From a virus, in the IMG/VR virus record IMGVR_UViG_3300032294_002055, positions 1 to 64,000 of that record: DNA of 64,000 nt; one strand, written 5' to 3'. The notes under the pieces are model-generated. The model had not been told where the DNA came from, did no database searches, and worked only from the letters and a program-made list of their open reading frames with translations. Below are positions 8,153 to 17,460 of the stretch, in pieces; position 1 is the first letter of the stretch; every line of letters starts with the position of its first letter. Both the position numbers and the translations under genes were made by a program.

Positions 8153-9370
8153 ATGAGCAAACATCTTGCTACCCACCCGGATTTTATCAAAGCATTTGTA
8201 TCTGAATGTTTTTCTAGAGGATTTAATGAAAAACAAGCTTCAGAACTTTTAGAATCTTATGCTAAAGCCGAATTTTATCGTACAGATAAAGATTTCAAAG
8301 AAGGCGTAGACTCGTTTTTTAAAGAAGCCAATACTGTACCCAAGGCCACTTTGAATTTAATTAAAGCGTTAGCTTCTTCCGCAAAAGGTAAGCCTGGAAT
8401 TTCAACGCCAATACTTTCAGGAGCAGCTGCAGGCGCTCTTGCTCCTGAAGGCGTGCTACCAGATGATTTCCAAGGCGGTGCGCTTTCTGGTGCTGCACTC
8501 GGCGCATTGCTTGGTGCTGTGGGTACTAGAGGTAAAGGTTTAGGTGCATCTTTGAGTAGACTCGGTAAATCTGTTTCCAAAGGTGGTGTTGGGCGTACTG
8601 CTTTAGGCGAAGCTGGACGTTTAGTTACTAATAAATCTATCCTTAAAGGTACGGGTAGAGGTATTCTTGGCGGACTCTCAGCTGCTGGCGTTTCTCAAGC
8701 TATGGACCAAGGTTTAGGCAGTCTCCTTCCCGGAAGAAAACCTAGCATTAATCCTAACACTGGTATGCCTTGGTATATGAGGGATGGCGCGGCTGCAACA
8801 CAGTCAACTAATACTGCAGTGGCAGATCCTTTTGAATTACCGCCTGAAATAATGGCACGGCTTAGTGCCGGAAGTGGCGGAGGACAAGCTGGTGCAAATA
8901 TGACAGGACCTCTCGGAGACCTGGCAAATAAAAAGAACCAGTTGCTGACATTAGAAGGTCAAATTTCCACATTACAAAATTCACTTCCTTCCGGGGCAAC
9001 TCCAAGTTCTTATGCGCAAAGACAATCAATTCAGAATCAGATAGATAATCTGAAAATGCAGAGAAATTCATTGGTGGGAAATATTGGTTCTTTAGAAAGA
9101 CAAATTAATACTGATAAATCCAACATGTTTAATTCTGCTATTGAAGCACAGCGCTTGGCGGAGAGAGGGCTTTCATCTACAAGAAATGAATTTGATACGC
9201 TTAGACGTAGACAGCAACTGGCAGCAGAAGGCGGTTTCCTCGGCGGTGCCATGGGACTATACAACCGCATGACCGGGTTAGATCGTCAGCTTGCTGAATT
9301 AGATCCTGCCTATGCTGGTTATGAAAATGAAATCGAGCAAGCTAGAAAATTACAGGAATTAGCAAGATAA
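8153..9370 (+). CDS. Head/neck-region structural protein with Gly-rich and coiled-coil parts
   Basis: A 405-aa protein. Residues 1-60 are helical and contain K-Q-A-S and K-E-A motifs like the head proteins. Residues about 75-200 are Gly/Ala/Leu-rich and moderately hydrophobic. Residues about 255-400 form a coiled coil with many Gln, Asn and Leu (NQIDNLKMQRNSLVGNI and following). No family is recognised. Its place between capsid and connector-like genes suggests a virion protein, perhaps internal; the coiled coil plus Gly-rich hydrophobic region recalls ejected or minor structural proteins. Function unknown. Confidence 0.7.
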   Translation: MSKHLATHPDFIKAFVSECFSRGFNEKQASELLESYAKAEFYRTDKDFKEGVDSFFKEANTVPKATLNLIKALASSAKGKPGISTPILSGAAAGALAPEGVLPDDFQGGALSGAALGALLGAVGTRGKGLGASLSRLGKSVSKGGVGRTALGEAGRLVTNKSILKGTGRGILGGLSAAGVSQAMDQGLGSLLPGRKPSINPNTGMPWYMRDGAAATQSTNTAVADPFELPPEIMARLSAGSGGGQAGANMTGPLGDLANKKNQLLTLEGQISTLQNSLPSGATPSSYAQRQSIQNQIDNLKMQRNSLVGNIGSLERQINTDKSNMFNSAIEAQRLAERGLSSTRNEFDTLRRRQQLAAEGGFLGGAMGLYNRMTGLDRQLAELDPAYAGYENEIEQARKLQELAR

Positions 9371-9374
9371 TATT

Positions 9375-9791
9375 ATGGCATGTATCACATCAGAAGATGT
9401 TAGAATGTATATCTTTGATAGAAGTATCGAAGATAACGATCTGCTTTTAGACTTAAACTTTAGCGAGGAAGAAATCGCTAACTGTATGGTCAGAGCAGCT
9501 CGGGAATATGCTAGTATTCCTCCATATACAAGCACAGTGTCTCCTGCTTGTTTACCTGCTGATACCAATATGTTTCTGGATGCAATCGTCGCGCAGTTAT
9601 ACATGAGTGAGATGAATAAATTGATGCGCAATGACATTGATTATACATCTGGAAATGTCACTACAAATTTAGTGGCAAAAAGGATTAAACATTTAGCCGA
9701 CTTAGTTAAATTCTATCAGGAGCGATTTAAGCTTGCAGCTAAGGAATGGAAAATTAGTGAAAACGTCAGTGCAGGTTTCTTTCATTATTAA
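9375..9791 (+). CDS. Head-tail connector/adaptor candidate
   Basis: A 138-aa, predominantly helical protein (helices at about 3-15, 30-45, 68-85 and 100-125). Small helical adaptor proteins typically follow the capsid gene, and the C-terminal aromatic tail is compatible with a ring-forming connector. It starts four bases after the previous stop and its stop overlaps the next start. Adaptor is my inference from size, fold impression and synteny. Confidence 0.5.
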   Translation: MACITSEDVRMYIFDRSIEDNDLLLDLNFSEEEIANCMVRAAREYASIPPYTSTVSPACLPADTNMFLDAIVAQLYMSEMNKLMRNDIDYTSGNVTTNLVAKRIKHLADLVKFYQERFKLAAKEWKISENVSAGFFHY

Positions 9792-10612
9792 TGAGCAATC
9801 CATTTTTAAATGTTCATATTCAGCCTTCGTATGCGCGGGATCAGGCTGTAATTAACTGGACTGTCCGTCCTGGATATGCCGGTGCGGAATACTATGTATT
9901 CAAATCATACAATAAAGGCGTAGCGCCTTGGAAGTTGGTAAATGAGGAGCCTGTTTATAATAATATGCTCCAAGATCAAAATCTTTTTGTAGATGGCGAT
10001 CCTTACTACAGAGTGTTGATGGTTTGGAATGGGCAGGAGTTTGATAGTCCCATTGTAGGCACATTTGATAAATTATCTAAAGCTCAATATGGCGGTGTAA
10101 GCCGCATGATGCAGCTTGAATATCTGCGTATGAGTACTGGTAACGGTATTCAGGTTTTGCATTATATCCCATTAATTGATGGTGAATATGTGGAAGGCGT
10201 AGATCCTGATACACAGCAGATGTATAGCGTCCCATGTAAAGATGATTATACAGACAATTTAGGAGAGATGTTCAAAGGTGGTTTCGCTAGCCCGGTTTAT
10301 ACATGGATTGAAATATCCAGGTTTGGAGATGACGTAAGAACAGAAAGTGAAGATGGTACCGGTGTTAATAACAAACTAATTCATCAAGGTAGGCTTCTAG
10401 CATTTCCAAGACCTAAACCAAATCATTTAATTATACATCCTCCTACAGACAATAGATATGTAGTGACAGAAAAAGTGCAGGGTAATTTTTTTAGAGGCGT
10501 ATTCCCTATATCTTATGATGTAGGCCTTCAATTACTGAGAAAATCTGATCCAAGATATAAGGTTGCTGTACCTTCTCCTCTTCCAACTCCTTTATGGGCT
10601 AAATATGAATAA
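9791..10612 (+). CDS. Neck/tail-completion region structural protein
   Basis: A 273-aa beta-rich protein starting at a TAATG overlap with the previous gene. The N-terminus (1-90) looks like a fibronectin-like beta sandwich: alternating aromatic and hydrophobic strands such as YYVFKSYNKG and YYRVLMVWNG. The C-terminal half is mixed. It lies between the adaptor candidate and the sheath, where neck and tail-terminator proteins are found. No family is recognised, so the neck assignment is from position. Confidence 0.55.
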   Translation: MSNPFLNVHIQPSYARDQAVINWTVRPGYAGAEYYVFKSYNKGVAPWKLVNEEPVYNNMLQDQNLFVDGDPYYRVLMVWNGQEFDSPIVGTFDKLSKAQYGGVSRMMQLEYLRMSTGNGIQVLHYIPLIDGEYVEGVDPDTQQMYSVPCKDDYTDNLGEMFKGGFASPVYTWIEISRFGDDVRTESEDGTGVNNKLIHQGRLLAFPRPKPNHLIIHPPTDNRYVVTEKVQGNFFRGVFPISYDVGLQLLRKSDPRYKVAVPSPLPTPLWAKYE

Positions 10613-11240
10613 AGAAGATTACGTTCAATTATTTAATTGTATGAGCGAACCATTGAATGGTTCTAATTTACGTACAATATTTTTGTTAATGACTAGGGCT
10701 CATTATTCTGATTCAAAGAATTTTGGGTATTTAGAAGAGCAATTAAAATGCGCGGTATGGAATTCAGATCATTCTAAATCAGCATTAGAAATCGATCCTT
10801 CCTACCAATATGATATTAACAGAGATAACCGTAAACCGGGTATTTATGTTGGTGTAGATCAGCCTTGTCAGTTTAGTAAAGTTGACCTTGCAGCGAGGCA
10901 AGGTAATATCCCGGATAATAGCGGTTTCTTCTCAGGACAATTATTGCGCACAGCCGTAAGTTTCATTCATGTATTTGAAAGCGCAGATCAAGCTTTATTA
11001 GCGGCGGACTGCACTGCTTCATTCTTTGTTGGTATTAAGGAATCGCTACGCAATAAATTAAATCTTAGTTCTTTTGAACCTATTTCTATTTCTCCTCCAG
11101 CCCTCATAGAAAAAGCGCCAGAAAGATTCTTTAGAGTTGACGTGATCTTCGGAATATCGTTTAATTATAGCGTGTTAGTGAATATAGAAAGTCACCGACT
11201 TAAAAAATTCGCTATTGAATTCGCGCCACAAGCGAGTTAA
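10605..11240 (+). CDS. Tail-terminator/neck candidate
   Basis: A 211-aa protein. I take the ATG at 10605, which overlaps the previous stop by eight bases; an upstream TTG at 10563 in the same frame would add 14 hydrophobic residues and a longer overlap and seems less likely. The protein is mixed alpha/beta, with no membrane segment or enzymatic motif. Position directly before the sheath gene is typical for tail terminator (gp3/gp15-like) proteins, but the sequence alone does not prove it. Confidence 0.55.
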   Translation: MNKEDYVQLFNCMSEPLNGSNLRTIFLLMTRAHYSDSKNFGYLEEQLKCAVWNSDHSKSALEIDPSYQYDINRDNRKPGIYVGVDQPCQFSKVDLAARQGNIPDNSGFFSGQLLRTAVSFIHVFESADQALLAADCTASFFVGIKESLRNKLNLSSFEPISISPPALIEKAPERFFRVDVIFGISFNYSVLVNIESHRLKKFAIEFAPQAS

Positions 11241-11296
11241 ACTTGCAAAGAATCATTTTCCCATTAAAGTATAGTAACTTCACACCTTAGAAGAAT

Positions 11297-13639
11297 ATGC
11301 CTATCCCCAATTACGTTCGCCCGCAACTCACTATTGAGCAAATTCTGCAGCGTACCCCCGATGCTACCACGGATCGTATTTCCGCTGTTGTTATTGGTCG
11401 CGAATATTTAATCAATCGTGTAGGCGTTACTTCAAATGTTTACAGCGTTAGTTTCAGCGCTACTGGTTATTCTGGTACTGGTGCTACTTCTGGTATTCCT
11501 TTCAAAGTCTACGATGCGGCTTCTAGCAGCTATCAGCCTTTAGACACTTCAGTGTACAGCGTCACTGCTGGTAATACTGATCTGTATATTCAGAATGGCG
11601 AAGGTATCCATTTGGATCTGAACCAAGCTGCTATGGATGGTGGTTCTCCTGGCGTGTGGAGAGTCAAGAGCGCGGAAAGCCCTAACGCACTTGTATTCTA
11701 TTCTGCTACTGATAAAAAGTTAGTGTCTTCTTCTACTGCAGAACTTTATTCAGAACTTGATGGTCGCTCATTAGCTGTGGGTGATATTTTCTATGTTTCC
11801 GAAGGTGTTACTGCCACTCCTCGCCGTCGTACTGTAACCGCAGTAACAGCAAATGAAGTTACTCTCAGCGGTCCTATTGTAGGTTCTACTGCAGCAACTC
11901 CAGTAACGGCAACTTTGGGCGCTACCGCATCTAACGCAACAGCTTTAACATTAGGTTCAACTGCCGGACTGACCGCAGGTCAGCCTGTTATCAGTCTTTC
12001 CGGGACTGCCTCGTTCTTCTCAGCAGGTACTTACATCTCAGCAGTTGGTTCTACTGGCGTAACGCTCAGCGCAGGTGTGACTGCTGTTAACGGGTCTACT
12101 ATCAGCTTCTCAAATCTTCTGTACTCGCTTCAGTCAACTATCATAGTTAATAAAAATTTAGCTACCGATCAGTTCACTGTTGATGTTACGAATACACAAG
12201 TTACTACTGATGCTAATCCTACAGTTGACATTGCAGAATTTGATACAGGTTCTGAAGCTCGTACGCTTAAGGACGGTCGCGGCAACCTTCTGGTTTCATA
12301 CAGAGCTCTGCGCGCTCCTACATCTACCGAATCTTTAATCGAGATCTCCACTGTCTCCGATATCACGGATAAGCTGGGTACGATTGACATGGAGAATGAA
12401 ATCGCCTTCGGCGCTAATGAGGCTTTCTCAGGTTCTCAAGGTAAAGTAATCTATGCTCTGCGCGTTGCGGATGACACGACTACAGCATATACAACAGCTC
12501 TCAAGAAAATTGAGGCTACGGATATGGTGTATGCGCTGACTCCTATGACTGATAAGCTGACTGTGCAGCAGATCGTTACTACGCACTGTGAAGCTATGTC
12601 TCGGAAGGATGTCAAAAACTTCCGTAGATGTTACGTCGGTACCGACTCCCCCGGAGAATACGCTGCGCTGGCTAGATATGATGGTTCTCCTATTCAAGTT
12701 GCAATTACAGTAAGTCCTTCATCTGCTCCAGTCCTTGACGTGGTTACTGCAGGTGTAAATCTTGAAACTGTAGGCCTTGTTCAAGGTGACATCGTAAAAA
12801 TGATCGACTCTCTTGGTAACTACACCGGAGCCGAGTATATAATTTCTAACGTCACTGACGCTAATACCGCTTACCTTACCACTGGTCCTGCTTCTAGCCA
12901 GACCCAGGTGTTTGCTGAGTTCTGGAAAGCTGATACTCCTGAAAGCCAAGCTGCTTATGTTGCTGATGTTTCAGCCGCATTGGGTAGTCGCCGGGCAGTG
13001 AACATATGGGTTGAAAACGGCACGCGCCTTATCGACGGTGTTCGCACTGTGATCCCAAATAAGTATGTTGCTGCTGAAGTCGCTGGTCTCCGTTCTGCTG
13101 TGATTCCTTGGCAGGGTCTGACTCTTACCGAGATCAACTCTATCACAGACGCTCCTGCTATGTATACCCGCTACACAAATACACTGCTCAACACAGTGGC
13201 TGCAGCTGGTACATTCATTGTCACCCAGGAAGCTGAAAGCGGCGGTGTATTCATCAGACACCAGCTTACTACGCAATCAGATGCAGGTAGCCTGGCTTAC
13301 GAAGATAGCATCGGTGTTTCACTTGATGCAATCTCCTTCCAAATCAAAGATGCCTTGAATGTCTTTGTGGGTCGCAAGAATGTGACTCGCCAGACACTCG
13401 AAGAAATCTACGATACAGTTTGGACAATCTTAAATGGCGCGACCACCTCAGCAGCTATTGCTGATTACGGTCCGCAGCTTAATGGATTCACCAACAAGGC
13501 TGGCGAGAGAAACAAAGTGGATGTTACCGTTCACCCAACTCTTAAAGATAGAGTTCAGGTTTACGCCAGACTCCTTATGCCTCTGCCTCTGAATACGCTT
13601 GAAGTGATTCTTGATGCTTCAGTAGACTTCGCACTTTAA
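11297..13639 (+). CDS. Contractile tail sheath protein
   Basis: A 780-aa protein, in the size range of large myovirus sheaths. The N-terminus opens with the proline-rich extended arm (PIPNYVRPQLT) common in sheath proteins; the middle (about 180-290) is a Thr/Ala/Gly-rich inserted beta domain; the C-terminal 250 residues carry the conserved sheath core, ending in DVTVHPTLKDRVQVYARL and a final beta-strand that in known sheaths joins neighbouring subunits. The tail-tube candidate follows at once, the standard order. A 56-base gap precedes the gene with a TATAGT box but no well-spaced -35, and only a weak SD. Confidence 0.85.
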   Translation: MPIPNYVRPQLTIEQILQRTPDATTDRISAVVIGREYLINRVGVTSNVYSVSFSATGYSGTGATSGIPFKVYDAASSSYQPLDTSVYSVTAGNTDLYIQNGEGIHLDLNQAAMDGGSPGVWRVKSAESPNALVFYSATDKKLVSSSTAELYSELDGRSLAVGDIFYVSEGVTATPRRRTVTAVTANEVTLSGPIVGSTAATPVTATLGATASNATALTLGSTAGLTAGQPVISLSGTASFFSAGTYISAVGSTGVTLSAGVTAVNGSTISFSNLLYSLQSTIIVNKNLATDQFTVDVTNTQVTTDANPTVDIAEFDTGSEARTLKDGRGNLLVSYRALRAPTSTESLIEISTVSDITDKLGTIDMENEIAFGANEAFSGSQGKVIYALRVADDTTTAYTTALKKIEATDMVYALTPMTDKLTVQQIVTTHCEAMSRKDVKNFRRCYVGTDSPGEYAALARYDGSPIQVAITVSPSSAPVLDVVTAGVNLETVGLVQGDIVKMIDSLGNYTGAEYIISNVTDANTAYLTTGPASSQTQVFAEFWKADTPESQAAYVADVSAALGSRRAVNIWVENGTRLIDGVRTVIPNKYVAAEVAGLRSAVIPWQGLTLTEINSITDAPAMYTRYTNTLLNTVAAAGTFIVTQEAESGGVFIRHQLTTQSDAGSLAYEDSIGVSLDAISFQIKDALNVFVGRKNVTRQTLEEIYDTVWTILNGATTSAAIADYGPQLNGFTNKAGERNKVDVTVHPTLKDRVQVYARLLMPLPLNTLEVILDASVDFAL

Positions 13640-13661
13640 TCCTTACCCTTAATATAAATAT

Positions 13662-14093
13662 ATGGCCCAAGACTTTTTCGGTTATAACAGAACAGTAGGT
13701 TCAAGCAATCAGCTTTCTAGTTCTGAATTTGCAGCGCTTACAGTAGGTTCGCGTGTGATGCTCTGTCAGAGCGTCAACGCTTCTTACCAGCAGGAAGTAC
13801 GTCCTATTTACGAGGTAGGTAATCCCTCCATCTTCTTCGTACCCGGACATGCATCTGGTGCAGTAGGTTTTTCTCGCTTAGCTGGTGAAGGTAGCTTCTT
13901 CTCTCAGCTTAGAGACAATAACTGCGGTCAGATTACTCCTGTTAGTATCAACTCATCTGGCAGCGCATGCTTCACTGGTAGCGGTACCCTCAATTTTGCT
14001 GGTGCTGTTATTCGTAGTGTGTCACTTACCATGACTACCGGCGCAATTGAAATCACCGAGCAGGCTGATTTGATTGTGGCTTCCATGAGCTAA
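13662..14093 (+). CDS. Tail tube protein
   Basis: A 143-aa beta-rich protein directly downstream of the sheath, in the position and size range of gp19-type tube proteins. Strands end in a helix-poor C-terminus (TMTTGAIEITEQADLIVASMS), consistent with a Hcp/tube-like beta barrel. It is followed by a strong terminator, as expected for an abundant protein with sheath and tube co-expressed. An AT-rich TATAAATA sequence touches the start codon but is too close to serve as its promoter. Confidence 0.75.
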   Translation: MAQDFFGYNRTVGSSNQLSSSEFAALTVGSRVMLCQSVNASYQQEVRPIYEVGNPSIFFVPGHASGAVGFSRLAGEGSFFSQLRDNNCGQITPVSINSSGSACFTGSGTLNFAGAVIRSVSLTMTTGAIEITEQADLIVASMS

Positions 14094-14108
14094 TACTTTC
14101 GGTAATTC

Positions 14109-14137
14109 TTGACATCTCTAACTTAAAACCTTAAATA
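14109..14137 (+). promoter_or_regulatory. Possible promoter overlapping the tube terminator
   Basis: TTGACA (14109-14114) with a 17-base spacer and a weak -10 (TAAATA, 14132-14137). The -35 and following bases match the 4747 promoter at 15 of 16 positions, which is why I list it; the -10 is poor and overlaps the terminator stem. Confidence 0.35.
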
Positions 14138-14168
14138 GCGGTTATCGAAAGGTAGCCGCTATTTTTTT
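14133..14168 (+). terminator. Rho-independent terminator after the tail tube gene
   Basis: A 9-bp stem (14133-14141 with 14156-14164) is followed by a run of T. It ends the sheath-tube transcription unit. Confidence 0.85.
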
Positions 14169-14172
14169 TATT

Positions 14173-16704
14173 ATGATTACTCCAAAAGGCGATGCAATGT
14201 CCGCAGGTTCTAATCAGCCTGGATTAACTCGCATAGAAGCAGGTCGTGTTTACACGGGCATTATTAAAGAGACGCATCATGGCGATGGGCTTTACACAGT
14301 AGAAGTTGATGGAATTGGAACAAACATTACTTGTGTATGGGCTGCTGGCATATTCTCTCCTATTCTAGGAATTAGAACCAAGTACTATCCTACATTGGAT
14401 ACTAAAGTTGCAATGCTGGCTACAGGTCTAAATTCTGGATGGATCATTACTACTGCGCCTAGTGAGAAGTATGACTCAGCAGCAGGAGGTGCGCTTACCA
14501 TGGCGGGTGTTCAGCTAGACGAAGAAAAGCTTGAGCCTTTCGAGCAGGAACTGAGCGGTATGGGATTAAGTGTAACTAATCCTAATGATTTGCTGGAAGG
14601 TGAATTTGCTATAGCCAATAATTTTGGTGTAGCTATTCAATTCCTTACTACGTTAATTAAAATGCAAGCTTCAGAGCGGGCAAAGATTGAAGCCTCGCTT
14701 ATGGATGACATGGTGAGAATTGTTAGCGAAACATTTAAACACTACAGCTCATTTGGTGATTTCCAAATTTATAATGACGGTAGATTGAATGTAAGATTTG
14801 ACGGGTCTAGTTATGAGTTTGAATCTTTTGGTAAAGAAAATAATACCGATCCTCTTGTTAATGCTAATAACAAACAGGTGGAATTCCAGAAAACATATAA
14901 TGAAACTGGCAGATGGAGATTTAGTGAATACATTGGTTTCCTTGGTGATTTTATTCACACCTTTGTAACTGAACCTAATGCTACATTAGCTTCCATTGCT
15001 GAAGAAGCTACCCGTCCTGGAAAGGCTCGAATGCAGATGCATAGCGATGGTACAATCTTGATGCAGAGCGTAGCAGACATAACCATTGAGCGCGTATGTC
15101 GTGTTGTATCACCTACAGAGGTTAAAAGACAGGATGACCCAGAAGGTAATAAGAAAAATGAATTCGATAAGCTTAATAAAGAATATCTGAAGATTTGGAG
15201 CTACGGTAAAGACATGAGTAAAGCGCATTATGCATCTTACCAATTAAGGCAATATGCACGTTGGCTATCCTGCTTCCATTCCTTTGCCCGGTTTCATCAA
15301 TTAGATAAAGACTGGAAGCTACCTAAAGAAACTGATTTTGAACATTCATGGACTAATCAGGAACAAGATGTAGAGCAGGCAAATGCAGGGCAAGACACCC
15401 TGTATGATGTGTATGCTACATTCAGAATTATGAGAGATGGATCCATATTAATTATGGATGGATTTAATTCTGCTATATCTATGGTGAGAGGTAATATTCA
15501 AATGTCGGCAGTAAGGCATATTGAATTAGATGCTGCCGGGGATATTAGAATTAATGCAGGGCAGAACCTGTACATTAAAGCACGACGTAATATTGAGATC
15601 TCTGCTATTGTAGGCGGTCTTACATTGAAGGCACGTACATGGTGGAAAGCCCTGTGTGAATGGGGAACAGTATGGATTAAATCTGACGCAATCGATCCTT
15701 CTTCTGGACAAAGTATTCCTACACCTGAAGATGCTACACAAGATCCTGAACCAGAAGTTCACGGTGCTGCTATATTCTTAGACGCTGCTAGAGGACAGAC
15801 TTTAATTCAAAGTGAAAGGAGAGCTACTGTATCTGTCATTGGTAATCCTGATGATAATGATTCATTAACTGATACTACGGCTTCTGTTGTTATTCAGAGT
15901 AAGAATCAGGATGTTCGTTCTATTGCTGCAAGACATGCAGCTGTTAAATCAGAAGGACGCAGCCAAGGAAAGATTATTTTAGATTCCGCTAATGCTATTA
16001 TTGTTACTGCATTTAGCTTCTTAATGAAGATTAAATTAATATTTGATATCAATAAGAAATTTACATTACGTAGTGATAATATTGTTAATGTGGAAGAAAT
16101 CCGCAGTAAACGAGCGCATTCTGAACAGACAATTTCTGGACCTGAGAATAAAGGCGTTGATCATGAAAATGATAGGATTCCACACCACGGACACGGACAT
16201 CATATTCTTAAATTTAATGGAGATGCAACACCTATTGAATTTGCAGACAACGAAGAAGTACAGCAATTAACTGACTATACTTCGGCAGATGTTAATGAAG
16301 TTAATCCTCATGAAGATGTAGGCGATCCTGCTAACGGACCTGATTGGGCGTATACCGCAGAAGATAAAACATTTAATAATCAGGGGTATGTAGAACAACC
16401 TTTAGAAGATGAAACATTCCAGCCTATGGCGCAGCAAAGATTAGCTGAAGATGGTACAGATAATCTTATTGATAAAGCATCTTATGAAGAATGGGATTGG
16501 GAAAATGATAATGCTCTTAAACCGGGTATAAGAACTGATACTTCTAGTCGCCCATTCCCCGGAGCAGCAGCCCAGGAAAAGAAATTTACAGCTGGACAAC
16601 CATTGCATCAGCCTTTAGATGAAGAGTATTCGGCGCAGTCTCCTGACAATGCGCAAGATCCTTTAAACCAAGCAATCACTCGCAAGTTTATCAAATACAG
16701 TTAA
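14173..16704 (+). CDS. Baseplate central spike / gp5-VgrG-like protein
   Basis: An 843-aa protein. Residues about 20-100 look like the OB-fold of gp5/VgrG spikes (GRVYTGIIKETHHGDGLYTVEV onward in short strands). Residues about 420-520 show the alternating pattern typical of spike beta-helices (IELDAAGDIRINAGQNLYIK, RRNIEISA). Near residue 671 there is a His-rich HHGHGHH segment; HxH motifs coordinate iron at the apex of known spike tips. The last 165 residues are acidic and look disordered, which is unusual after a tip. An alternative start is the ATG at 14197. Placed after the tube terminator and before the tail chaperones. No lysozyme domain is seen. Confidence 0.65.
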   Translation: MITPKGDAMSAGSNQPGLTRIEAGRVYTGIIKETHHGDGLYTVEVDGIGTNITCVWAAGIFSPILGIRTKYYPTLDTKVAMLATGLNSGWIITTAPSEKYDSAAGGALTMAGVQLDEEKLEPFEQELSGMGLSVTNPNDLLEGEFAIANNFGVAIQFLTTLIKMQASERAKIEASLMDDMVRIVSETFKHYSSFGDFQIYNDGRLNVRFDGSSYEFESFGKENNTDPLVNANNKQVEFQKTYNETGRWRFSEYIGFLGDFIHTFVTEPNATLASIAEEATRPGKARMQMHSDGTILMQSVADITIERVCRVVSPTEVKRQDDPEGNKKNEFDKLNKEYLKIWSYGKDMSKAHYASYQLRQYARWLSCFHSFARFHQLDKDWKLPKETDFEHSWTNQEQDVEQANAGQDTLYDVYATFRIMRDGSILIMDGFNSAISMVRGNIQMSAVRHIELDAAGDIRINAGQNLYIKARRNIEISAIVGGLTLKARTWWKALCEWGTVWIKSDAIDPSSGQSIPTPEDATQDPEPEVHGAAIFLDAARGQTLIQSERRATVSVIGNPDDNDSLTDTTASVVIQSKNQDVRSIAARHAAVKSEGRSQGKIILDSANAIIVTAFSFLMKIKLIFDINKKFTLRSDNIVNVEEIRSKRAHSEQTISGPENKGVDHENDRIPHHGHGHHILKFNGDATPIEFADNEEVQQLTDYTSADVNEVNPHEDVGDPANGPDWAYTAEDKTFNNQGYVEQPLEDETFQPMAQQRLAEDGTDNLIDKASYEEWDWENDNALKPGIRTDTSSRPFPGAAAQEKKFTAGQPLHQPLDEEYSAQSPDNAQDPLNQAITRKFIKYS

Positions 16705-16708
16705 TATC

Positions 16709-17440
16709 ATGAGCCAAGTAAATCCTGAAGATGTAAAAGCGTTCCTTTCTCAACAAGAGCAGAACACAGAAAATGTAGAGGTTACAACTGAGTCCCAGAT
16801 ACCAGGGCATGAGGTTATTAATCTTGACGAGGCGCGTAAACAGCAAGAGCAAGAACAGGCAGAGGTTAAAGCGCTGCACGATAAGGTGGAGGAAGATCGC
16901 AGCAAATTGTTTGAGCCAGATAAAGCTAGCCTAGCACATTTATCTTCTTGGGTATTTGCTGCTGGTAATCTTGAAGCAAAAGTTGATGCAGAAGACAAGG
17001 CGTTATACCTCAAATCTCTTTTAAACGATATTCCTCTAGCGCTTAATATAAAATTAGAAATGGGTATTAATTTTGTAATTAGAGCTACTACTAATTACGA
17101 TCTCGATGTTATTTTTAAATGTCTTGAAAAATATAGCGAGGAAAGTAAAATTCCTGGTCCTGCTCAATATGCAAGTCTGGTGCAGAAATGCGCAGCTGCA
17201 ATTCAGATTATTAAATTTGGAGATCAGCCATTAAATCCTCCTACGTTTACGTACGGTCAAAATAGCGTTGAAAAAGATGCGGAAATTTTAAGAGAACGTA
17301 TTGAAACTGTCCTTGGTAAATGGGCGTGGCCTAAATGGAATACTGCTATAACTGCACTTAGAATTTTTGAAGCTAAACTTGCTCTTTGCAATGAGAATGC
17401 GCGTCAGGCAAATTTTTGGCAGACCGCAGATGCCAATTAA
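16709..17440 (+). CDS. Tail assembly chaperone (short form), frameshift donor
   Basis: A 243-aa mostly helical protein with a Gln/Glu-rich N-terminus. It lies just upstream of the tape-measure candidate and ends in a canonical -1 frameshift signal: slippery A-AAT-TTT in the correct frame at 17410-17416, then a stem-loop. This is the arrangement of lambda G/GT and of tail assembly chaperones in many tailed phages. Terminating at 17440 gives the short protein; slipping gives a 365-aa fusion with the next frame. The sequence itself is not one I recognise, so the assignment rests on position and the recoding signal. Confidence 0.7.
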   Translation: MSQVNPEDVKAFLSQQEQNTENVEVTTESQIPGHEVINLDEARKQQEQEQAEVKALHDKVEEDRSKLFEPDKASLAHLSSWVFAAGNLEAKVDAEDKALYLKSLLNDIPLALNIKLEMGINFVIRATTNYDLDVIFKCLEKYSEESKIPGPAQYASLVQKCAAAIQIIKFGDQPLNPPTFTYGQNSVEKDAEILRERIETVLGKWAWPKWNTAITALRIFEAKLALCNENARQANFWQTADAN

Positions 17441-17460
17441 TGCTGGTAGCCTATCTGCGG
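17410..17460 (+). promoter_or_regulatory. Programmed -1 ribosomal frameshift signal
   Basis: The heptamer AAATTTT (17410-17416) is read A-AAT-TTT in the donor frame, a classic X-XXY-YYZ slippery site. After a seven-base spacer an 8-bp perfect inverted repeat follows (17424-17431 with 17453-17460, 21-base loop). A shift of -1 after codon 17414-17416 enters the frame that is open to 17805. The loop holds the donor stop and the TAATG that could also start the downstream frame. Confidence 0.8.

Noticed and set aside
11242-11275. Promoter TTGCAA ... TATAGT before the sheath gene
   Set aside because: The spacer is 21 bases, outside the functional range; no better -35 was seen.
13653-13660. Perfect T4 late promoter consensus TATAAATA
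   Set aside because: Only one base lies between it and the tube ATG, so transcription would begin inside the gene; it is more likely part of the AT-rich junction.
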